Shown: piece by piece, positions 36,351-42,317 of the stretch
How the letters are laid out: the number at the start of each line of letters is the position of its first letter
Position numbering within the stretch: the stretch's first letter is position 1
Origin: an uncultured Clostridia bacterium
Lineage (GTDB): Bacteria; Bacillota; Clostridia; TANB77; CAG-508
DNA length: 42,317 bases
Direction: 5' to 3'
Assembly: GCA_944391965.1 (NCBI GenBank)
Contig: CALXVH010000013.1
Coordinates: 1-42,317 of the forward strand
Translations under genes and position numbers: made by a program
Notes under the pieces: generated by a model
Seen by the model: only the letters and a program-made list of their open reading frames with translations
Database searches by the model: none
Told to the model about the DNA's origin: nothing

Positions 36351-36436
36351 TTGTGCTCCCTCCGTTTTTGATATACATTATTATATACAATCTATCCGTT
36401 TTTTTAAAGTATATTTTTATAATTTATACAATTTAT

Positions 36437-36730
36437 TTATCTAATTGACTTTGTTTTTTCGACAATATCTACAATATCTGTTATATATTCGCTAATTATT
36501 GGTATATTTAATTTAATTATTTTTTGTAAAATAACTATAATTATTGCGGTTACTAATGTTACACCTATACCTATTCCTATACCTTTCCATAACCCAGAAA
36601 ACAAATTTCTAAAGATCATTTCTTTTTTATTTCCCATTACTTCAATTAAATCTATAAATTTATTTTTATTTAGATTATAACTTAATTTATCTATTTTCTC
36701 TATTAATATTTTAATATCTTTTTCTAACAT
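36437..36730 (-). CDS. DUF5665-type small membrane protein
   Basis: A 97-residue protein with a helical N-terminal part (KFIDLIEVMGNKKEMIFRNLFSGLWKGIGIGIG) and one membrane helix (about residues 53-78). This matches the DUF5665 family known from Firmicutes. Its function is unknown. The ATG at 36730 is taken as the start; a GTG at 36742 is in frame. The ATG falls directly after the 5-base T run of the terminator that follows UPF0182, which leaves almost no leader if that terminator works. The ribosome site (GGGTG) is weak. Confidence 0.7.
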   Translation of the reverse strand: MLEKDIKILIEKIDKLSYNLNKNKFIDLIEVMGNKKEMIFRNLFSGLWKGIGIGIGVTLVTAIIIVILQKIIKLNIPIISEYITDIVDIVEKTKSIR

Positions 36731-36766
36731 AAAAACACACACCCAATATTATGGTGTGTGTTTTTT
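36731..36766. terminator. Bidirectional terminator, 13-pair stem
   Basis: AAAAACACACACC pairs perfectly with GGTGTGTGTTTTT around a nine-base loop, with T runs on both strands. It follows the UPF0182 stop and is adjacent to the DUF5665 start codon. Confidence 0.8.
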
Positions 36767-36772
36767 GAATTT

Positions 36773-39622
36773 TTATTCAGTTTCATTTACTGCTTGCATA
36801 TCTACTAAACTTGGATCATCAACAGTTGTGTTCGCGTCAGTAACTGTATTGTCTGCATTTTCCTCTTCTTCTTGTTTTCTTTGTTCTGTTACTAATTCAT
36901 CTAATCTATTAATTAATGATTGTAATGTAGACATATCACTTCCTACCATATCCCAGTCATTATTTCGTGTTGAATTTTCTACATTCTTATTTGCTTTTAT
37001 TATTTCATCTATTATTGAATTTATATCATCTGTATTTGAAACCTCTATATTTATTGCTGATTGTGAACCTAAGTTTCTTAATGCTTCTGTTAAGTTGTTT
37101 CCTATTGCAACTTTATTTCCAACAGCAACTATTACCCTTCTAAGAACAGGTACTTCTGACTCATTTAACATTACTTGATATATTGGTTCAACATATAAAA
37201 TTGTATTATCTATTGGAACCATTATCATATTTCTTATTAGTCTTGTTCCTGTAACATTTAAATTCTGTAATGTTGATGATATTTCTTCATCTTGTTCTAT
37301 CTGTGTATCAAGTTGCATTGGTCCGATTATATTACTATCAACAGAATATTTGTATAGTGTTAATTTACTATTTCCATTTTCATCATATGTTCCTACTAAG
37401 TAAGAAATTAAACTTTGTCTTTCATCTAATGTATATGGTAAAACTAATCCTAATTGTGGATTTTCACTATCGACTGTTTTTACCATTGTATAATATGGAT
37501 CTATAGGTGTACCTGTTGTTCTTAATGTTTGACCTGTTGTATGTGTTGCTCTATCCCATACATCACTACTTCTATATAAAACATCTGCTTTTACATTATG
37601 ATATTTTTCTAACATATCTGCTTGTATGTTATATAAAAATTCTGGATAGATAAAATGTTCTGATATATCTTGTGGTATTTCTTCTGCTGTCTTAAATAAG
37701 TCTGGATATATCTCTTTATATGCCATAATTATTGGATCTGTTGTATCTGTAATATAAAAATCAACAGTTCCATTGTAACTATCTACTACAACTTTTACAG
37801 AATTTCTTATATAGTTTAATCTTTCTCTTGTTCCATTTCTTTCTATAACTGACATTTGTGAATAAGGATAATTAGAAGCTGTTGTATAACCATCTATTAC
37901 CCATACAATTCTTCCATCAGATGTAATTACTTGATATGGATTTTCATCATAAATTACATATGGAAATACCTTTTCAACTCTTTCTAATATATTTCTATTT
38001 AACAATATTTTACTTTCATTTGTTATACTTGAAGAAAATGTTATATTTAAGTTCTTTTCTCTTATTCCTAATACTAATCTATCTAAGAAGTTTGTTGTAA
38101 GACCTGCACTTCCATCATATGTATTTTGTGCAGTTTCTGTATCAGATTTTGGGTAATCAAATTCTGACTTATCTTTTGAGTTTGTAACTATTGGTGTATT
38201 CTCATCAAGACCAAAATAAATTCTAGGTTGTGTTACATTTATTTGATTATCACTACCATCAAAAGATTTTTGAATATATTGCATATTTCCTGTTTCATCA
38301 GTTTCTGTTGCTGATGTAATTACAGTTCCATATCCATGTGTATATTCATATGTCTTATTATTATAACTTGTATTATTTCTACTTTCTATTTGTCTTGGAG
38401 ATAAATAGACTAATTCATCATTTCCATTAATATTATATTTTCCTATTTGTGAATTACTATAGCTGTAATAATCAGAACTTGTTTGATTATCATTTAAAGT
38501 ATCTAATGTTATATCTTGACTAACTATTGCTGTATTATTTACTGTCTCTGAATTGTCATTTACTACATCTAAATTATTATATTCCGAACTATCTAATTCA
38601 TTTTCTTGAATATTAATATTATATGCAGTTCTTGTATTTCTAATATTTGCTTCTATATATTGTTTTTCTCTATCTAATTCATTTGGTTTAACAAATGCAA
38701 ATTGGAATATTGTCATTACTAAGAATAGTACTAATAAATAACCTGGTATAGTTACTAATGAAATTACTACTTTTTTAGTTTTCTTTTCTTTAAAGAATTT
38801 AATTGCTTTAAACACAGCAACAACCATTAGAATAGCAAATATTATATATCCCCATAATTTAATTGTAACACTTGTTAGTCCTGCACCATATATTCTTGTT
38901 GAGTCATCATCTTGTAATGTTACACTTTGGTCTATTCCTAAATCTTGTGTTTTAAAAATAATATAAATACCTAAAAATACAACTACGATTTTAATATATT
39001 TAAAAATTTTATTTATTAAATTACTTTCCTTTAAAGTATTACGATCTATTCCATCGAAACATACATTAAATGTAACTATATAATATATTACTGAATATAT
39101 TAATACACAAATCGTTATACCAATTAAAAGCATAAGAATCATTTCTATAAAAGGCTTTTGAAAAATAAAGTATCCAATATCCAAATTAAATATAGGATCT
39201 CCAATACCAAATTGAGTACTATTTACAAATAGCATTGCATTTTCTGTAAATACATTCATTATTATGGCACTACCTATAATTGAAACAACTAATGCTAATG
39301 ATTTATTTAAAAGTTTTGGAACTGGTCTTTTTTCTGCATCGAAAAATGGTTTTAACTCTTTCTTTATTCCTTTATTAGTTAAATATATTATTATAAATAA
39401 TATTACAAAACTTATTCCAAAAGCTACTGATTTATATGTAAGATTTTGCCAAAAAACAGATGTATAATTTTCTCCTATCTCTAGCAATTCTAAATATTGT
39501 CCTCTTAAAGCAATATATCCTATTATTGCTACTACAACTAAAAATAATAGTACTAATAACATTCTAGTTTTTGATTTTTTTTCTGGTTTTACTTGTGTTT
39601 TAGCTTCTATTTTTTCTTCCAT
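36773..39622 (-). CDS. UPF0182 family large membrane protein
   Basis: A 949-residue protein with seven or so hydrophobic helices in the first 320 residues (starting at MLLVLLFLVVVAIIGYIAL), then a very large outside domain, Asn/Ser/Thr-rich, ending in a Glu/Asp-rich tail (about 915-949). This matches the UPF0182/COG1615 family, whose function is unknown. I start at the second ATG (39622) because GGAGG lies eight bases before it; the first ATG overlaps the ftsY stop. The gene is cotranscribed with ftsY. Confidence 0.9.
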   Translation of the reverse strand: MEEKIEAKTQVKPEKKSKTRMLLVLLFLVVVAIIGYIALRGQYLELLEIGENYTSVFWQNLTYKSVAFGISFVILFIIIYLTNKGIKKELKPFFDAEKRPVPKLLNKSLALVVSIIGSAIIMNVFTENAMLFVNSTQFGIGDPIFNLDIGYFIFQKPFIEMILMLLIGITICVLIYSVIYYIVTFNVCFDGIDRNTLKESNLINKIFKYIKIVVVFLGIYIIFKTQDLGIDQSVTLQDDDSTRIYGAGLTSVTIKLWGYIIFAILMVVAVFKAIKFFKEKKTKKVVISLVTIPGYLLVLFLVMTIFQFAFVKPNELDREKQYIEANIRNTRTAYNINIQENELDSSEYNNLDVVNDNSETVNNTAIVSQDITLDTLNDNQTSSDYYSYSNSQIGKYNINGNDELVYLSPRQIESRNNTSYNNKTYEYTHGYGTVITSATETDETGNMQYIQKSFDGSDNQINVTQPRIYFGLDENTPIVTNSKDKSEFDYPKSDTETAQNTYDGSAGLTTNFLDRLVLGIREKNLNITFSSSITNESKILLNRNILERVEKVFPYVIYDENPYQVITSDGRIVWVIDGYTTASNYPYSQMSVIERNGTRERLNYIRNSVKVVVDSYNGTVDFYITDTTDPIIMAYKEIYPDLFKTAEEIPQDISEHFIYPEFLYNIQADMLEKYHNVKADVLYRSSDVWDRATHTTGQTLRTTGTPIDPYYTMVKTVDSENPQLGLVLPYTLDERQSLISYLVGTYDENGNSKLTLYKYSVDSNIIGPMQLDTQIEQDEEISSTLQNLNVTGTRLIRNMIMVPIDNTILYVEPIYQVMLNESEVPVLRRVIVAVGNKVAIGNNLTEALRNLGSQSAINIEVSNTDDINSIIDEIIKANKNVENSTRNNDWDMVGSDMSTLQSLINRLDELVTEQRKQEEEENADNTVTDANTTVDDPSLVDMQAVNETE

Positions 39623-39636
39623 ATTTTTTACCTCCA

Positions 39637-40542
39637 TTATATAATTGCATTAACAAAATCTTCTGCATTAAATTTTTCCATATCATCTATTTGCTCACCA
39701 ACACCAATAAATTTAACTGGTATCTTATTTTCTGCAACAATTCCTATTACAACTCCACCTTTTGCAGTACCATCTAATTTTGTTAACACTAGACCAGTTA
39801 TATCTACAGTTTCTTTAAAAGCTTTTACTTGCATTATAGCATTTTGTCCTGTTGTTCCATCTAGTACTAATAAAGTTTCTTTTGTTGCATCAGGTAATTC
39901 TTTATTTATTATTTTATTTATCTTTCCTAATTCATCCATTAGATATTTTTTATTGTGAAGTCTTCCAGCTGTATCACAAATTAATACATCAGCATTTTTG
40001 TCTTTTGCAATTTTTATGGCATCAAATACTACAGAAGCAGGATCTGAGCCTTCGTCTTTTTTTACTATTTCACATCCAACTCGATTAGCCCAAATTTCTA
40101 GCTGCTCTACTGCTGCTGCCCTAAAAGTATCTGCAGCTGCAATTACTACTTTTTTACCTTCTTTTACGAGTTTATTTGCAATTTTTCCTATTGAAGTAGT
40201 TTTTCCTACACCATTTACTCCTACAACTAATATTATTGATGGAGTAGTTTCTAGTTTTAAATCATTATTGCCTACATCTAGAAGTTTTAGCATTTCTTCT
40301 CTTAGTACTCTTTTTACGTCTTCTTCATCTTCTATTTTTTCTTTTTTTATTCTATCTCTTAAATTTGAAATTATTTCTAATGATGTTTCCATTCCTACAT
40401 CTGACATAATTAATGCTTCTTCTAGTTCTTCTAAAAGCTCTTCGTCTACTTTCCTAAAGTGACTAAATACATTATTTATTTTTTCATCAAATGAATTTTT
40501 TGTTTTACTTAAACCTTCTTTTAATTTACTAAAAAATCCCAT
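39637..40542 (-). CDS. ftsY: Signal recognition particle receptor FtsY
   Basis: A 301-residue NG-type GTPase that docks SRP-ribosome complexes on the membrane. The N domain covers about 1-90. The G domain has [24 protein letters not shown] and [10 protein letters not shown]. It lacks the acidic A domain of the E. coli protein, as is usual in Firmicutes, and starts with a short amphipathic helix ([11 protein letters not shown]). Its TAA overlaps an ATG of the UPF0182 gene by one base. Confidence 0.97.
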   Translation of the reverse strand: MGFFSKLKEGLSKTKNSFDEKINNVFSHFRKVDEELLEELEEALIMSDVGMETSLEIISNLRDRIKKEKIEDEEDVKRVLREEMLKLLDVGNNDLKLETTPSIILVVGVNGVGKTTSIGKIANKLVKEGKKVVIAAADTFRAAAVEQLEIWANRVGCEIVKKDEGSDPASVVFDAIKIAKDKNADVLICDTAGRLHNKKYLMDELGKINKIINKELPDATKETLLVLDGTTGQNAIMQVKAFKETVDITGLVLTKLDGTAKGGVVIGIVAENKIPVKFIGVGEQIDDMEKFNAEDFVNAII

Positions 40543-40627
40543 AATTTCTTCCTTCTTCTTTAATTTTGTGATCCATAGTATTGTACCATAATATTTATGA
40601 AATTTCTATAAAATAACTAAAAAACTA

Positions 40628-40656
40628 TTGCTTTTGTTATTTTTTGAGTATAAAAT
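40628..40656 (+). promoter_or_regulatory. Candidate promoter of tRNA-Thr(CGU)
   Basis: TTGCTT, 17 bases, TAAAAT about 50 bases upstream of the mature tRNA end. Confidence 0.4.
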
Positions 40657-40708
40657 TATAGCTGTGTTTAAAGTTTAATTTTTTATTTTTGGTTATAAAC
40701 ATATTTAT

Positions 40709-40784
40709 GCCGTTGTAGCTTAGTTGGTAGAGCAGCGGATTCGTAACCCGAAGGTCGGCAGTTCGATTCTGCCCAATGGCACCA
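40709..40784 (+). tRNA. tRNA-Thr (anticodon CGU)
   Basis: A 76-base cloverleaf with acceptor GCCGTTG/CAATGGC (one G-U), D-arm GCTT/GAGC, T-arm GGCAG/CTGCC and encoded CCA. The anticodon loop TTCGTAA gives CGT (CGU), reading ACG. The anticodon stem is irregular: 31-39 is A-C and 27-43 is G-A. The 27-43 mismatch is also found in E. coli tRNA-Thr(CGU), but the 31-39 one is not. Confidence 0.92.
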
Positions 40785-40826
40785 ATAACGTTTCTGTTCG
40801 AAATTTATAGAACAGAATTGATGCAA

Positions 40827-40861
40827 AATCAATCAGAAAATATAATCTGGTTGATTTTTTT
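40827..40861 (+). terminator. Terminator of tRNA-Thr(CGU)
   Basis: AATCAATCAGA pairs with TCTGGTTGATT over 11 pairs (one T-G), followed by six or seven T. Confidence 0.85.
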
Positions 40862-40999
40862 GTTGCCTAAAAACAATATTAAAATCATCCAAACGAAAGG
40901 ATGGCGTAAGAAAATGAGCTATTTAAGCAAGAATTACAATTTGAGGAATATCTAAAACTAAGACTAGAATTTATATGTGAGCTTTCAAAAGTCACTCCT

Positions 41000-41368
41000 A
41001 TGAAAAACGAAAAACGGAAAAAAGTAATAAAGAAATTGAATCAGGAGATTCGGAAACATCTTGGACAACTGCAGGAGTTGATTATGATGGAAGCCGATGT
41101 GGAGCTTAATAACGGGAATTATATTCCTAAAGAGGCTCAACGGTATGTTGATCTGAAAAAAATTAAAGAAGATAAGGAAAACTTATTGATTACTATTGCA
41201 GATTTAACAGCCATCTGCAAGGCTTTGGAACATGGGAAGACTACAGTAGTAATTCGTGGCACTGCTACGAATCGCAGTATGATTCTTATCGAGACAAGCA
41301 AATCGATTTCGGCGGCTGGCTTAGACCAGGACAGTAATGGATTTACTGGTGAAATCTTGCTGAGCTAA
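41000..41368 (+). CDS. Higher-GC orphan protein, 5' end possibly truncated or shifted
   Basis: A 122-residue basic, helical protein (MKNEKRKKVIKKLNQEIRK, then coiled-coil-like segments and a short strand-rich end TTVVIRGTATN). I do not recognise its family. The same frame is open upstream to 40910 with protein-like codons (NELFKQELQFEEYLKLRLEF) but no start. A well-placed AAAGGA precedes an ATG at 40914 in the neighbouring frame. A one-base loss or gain would join them, so the gene may be shifted. GC is about 37-47% in two lines counted, against about 28% nearby. It sits right after a tRNA-Thr, a common site of integration, and has its own terminator. Confidence 0.5.
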   Translation: MKNEKRKKVIKKLNQEIRKHLGQLQELIMMEADVELNNGNYIPKEAQRYVDLKKIKEDKENLLITIADLTAICKALEHGKTTVVIRGTATNRSMILIETSKSISAAGLDQDSNGFTGEILLS

Positions 41369-41375
41369 CTCTCTT

Positions 41376-41417
41376 ACCGACCACCTCTGTTACTTTTGAG
41401 ATGGTCGGTTTTCAATT
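41376..41417 (+). terminator. Rho-independent terminator of the higher-GC gene
   Basis: ACCGACCACCTC pairs with GAGATGGTCGGT, one mismatch, followed by TTTTCAATTTTTT, eight bases after the stop. Confidence 0.8.
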
Positions 41418-41588
41418 TTTTATGATATAATGTTTTCCTATTATCCTTAAATCAACTGATATTAACCATCAGATAATAGATAATAGAAAATACTTTATAG
41501 TAACCCTATTTTGATTATGCCATAAATTCACATAATATCGTAACTTGTTAAAATTTATCACTATATAAAAAATTTCATTTTATTTATA

Positions 41589-41617
41589 TTGTTTCTATGT
41601 TAGAATATGTATAGAAT
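41589..41617 (+). promoter_or_regulatory. Candidate promoter of the NUDIX gene
   Basis: TTGTTT, 17 bases, TAGAAT, about 22 bases upstream of the start codon. The -35 is weak. The remaining 41418-41588 shows only an imperfect CTGAT/ATCAG repeat. Confidence 0.4.
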
Positions 41618-41639
41618 TTATTATTAAGGGAGAACTAAT

Positions 41640-42263
41640 ATGGAATATTTAGATATCTATGATGAAAATGGAAATTATATTGGAAAAGAAACAAGAGAAA
41701 ATGTACATAAAAACGCTCTATGGCATAAAACAGTTCATTGTTGGCTATATGATAAAGAAGGTAATGTTTATTTTCAAATAAGAGCAGATGTTAATAAATT
41801 ATATACAACTGCATCTGGACATATTAAAGCCGGAGAAACTGTTAAACAAGGCTTTGCACGAGAAATAAAAGAAGAGATTGGAATTGATGTAAATTATGAA
41901 AAAGCAGAGCTTGTAAATATATATACTTTTACTATGGACAAACAAAAAAGTGATGGTTCTATGTTTCGAGATAGAGCATTTTCCAATGTTTATGTTTGTG
42001 AATATAATGGTAATGAAAAAGATTTTAATTTTGATAATAGCGAAGTAACTGGACTTGTAAAAGTAAATGCACAAGATACATTAGACCTAATAAATGGAAC
42101 TAGACAAACTATATCTTCTACCATCTATAAAAATATTAATAATACTGTTGAACAGCATGATAAATCAGTTCTTTCCATTAATAGTTTTTTAGTAAATAAA
42201 GGAGAAACTGCAATAGAAAAATATGGTGATATTTTAACTAAAGTTATTGATTTAACTAAATAA
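41640..42263 (+). CDS. NUDIX hydrolase (IPP-isomerase-like type)
   Basis: A 207-residue enzyme with the NUDIX box GHIKAGETVKQGFAREIKEEIGI fitting Gx5Ex7REUxEExGU (about residues 60-82). The N-terminal DIYDENGNYIGKETRENVHK and the HKTVHCWLYD segment resemble the isopentenyl-diphosphate isomerase-like NUDIX group, but the isomerase cysteine and acid residues cannot be confirmed, so a diphosphate hydrolase is more likely. A C-terminal helical extension of about 50 residues follows. AAGGGAG precedes the ATG. Confidence 0.88.
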   Translation: MEYLDIYDENGNYIGKETRENVHKNALWHKTVHCWLYDKEGNVYFQIRADVNKLYTTASGHIKAGETVKQGFAREIKEEIGIDVNYEKAELVNIYTFTMDKQKSDGSMFRDRAFSNVYVCEYNGNEKDFNFDNSEVTGLVKVNAQDTLDLINGTRQTISSTIYKNINNTVEQHDKSVLSINSFLVNKGETAIEKYGDILTKVIDLTK

Positions 42264-42274
42264 TCTATATACAT

Positions 42275-42307
42275 GAAAAAAGAGAACAAAATCGTTCTCT
42301 TTTTTCA
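42275..42307 (+). terminator. Rho-independent terminator of the NUDIX gene
   Basis: AAAAAAGAGAAC...GTTCTCTTTTTTC forms a stem with an AAAATC-type loop and strong T runs, usable in both directions. Confidence 0.85.
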
Positions 42308-42317
42308 TTTTATTCAG

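Noticed and set aside
39623-39637. First ATG of the UPF0182 gene as start
   Set aside because: It overlaps the ftsY stop and contains the GGAGG that serves the second ATG at 39622.

Overview
The window is a chromosomal segment of a low-GC, anaerobic-looking, endospore-forming Bacillota (class Clostridia). The 60-base lines counted by eye in ordinary genes are about 25-30% GC. The evidence for spore formation is the spoIIA operon with sigF, spoIID, spoIIQ, sigH and dipicolinate synthase subunit A. The ireB-ruvX-DUF1292 block, the T-box before valS, RqcH and UPF0182 are ordinary Firmicutes content. An uncultured gut Clostridia lineage is my inference, not something the sequence proves.

Layout. 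(1) 152-4034, minus strand: a tight four-gene operon that is the strongest candidate for an undescribed system. In transcription order it encodes a GHKL/MORC-like ATPase fused to a PEP-utilizer swivelling phosphohistidine domain, a 367-residue helical protein of unknown family, a histidine-phosphatase-superfamily protein, and a minimal PPDK/PEP-synthase ATP-grasp domain. Together they look like a PEP-synthase or rifampicin-phosphotransferase type dikinase split over separate genes, joined to a GHKL ATPase and paired with a phosphatase. An AraC-type regulator (4143-4961) is divergent from it. (2) 4981-8356, minus: a contiguous sporulation cluster spoIIAA-spoIIAB-sigF-spoIID-spoIIQ. spoIIAA carries a one-base frameshift near 8139; the missing C-terminus is intact in the next frame. 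(3) 8523-10654: an FAD-dependent dehydrogenase and a higher-GC orphan gene. (4) 10846-14904, minus: valS under a T-box, then DUF1292, ruvX and ireB. (5) 14921-18816, minus: a secreted two-helix membrane protein, a CpaE/ParA-like ATPase with AT-hooks and a six-unit acidic repeat, and a GAF plus degenerate GGDEF protein. (6) 19001-24812: uppP, dpaA, a TPR membrane protein, a family I pyrophosphatase, a class D-like sortase convergent with a small LPKTG protein, and ychF. (7) 24970-29088: a very large hybrid histidine kinase ending in HD-GYP, tRNA-Thr(GGU) and sigH. (8) 29275-32095, plus: rqcH with an odd leader, and a family II manganese pyrophosphatase. (9) 32276-40542, minus: an iron alcohol dehydrogenase, a small orphan, ligA, pgsA, a DUF5665 protein, UPF0182 and ftsY. 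(10) 40709-42263, plus: tRNA-Thr(CGU), a higher-GC ORF with a disturbed 5' end, and a NUDIX hydrolase.

How the parts work together. SigH normally drives early sporulation, including spoIIA. SpoIIAA and SpoIIAB control SigF, and SpoIID and SpoIIQ act at the engulfing membranes. DpaA makes the spore-core dipicolinate precursor. The hybrid kinase/HD-GYP and the degenerate GGDEF protein suggest phosphorelay and cyclic-dinucleotide-related signalling. Translation and its quality control (valS, RqcH, two tRNA-Thr) and DNA/membrane housekeeping (ligA, ruvX, pgsA, ftsY, uppP) fill most of the rest. No transposase, phage gene or CRISPR array was seen.
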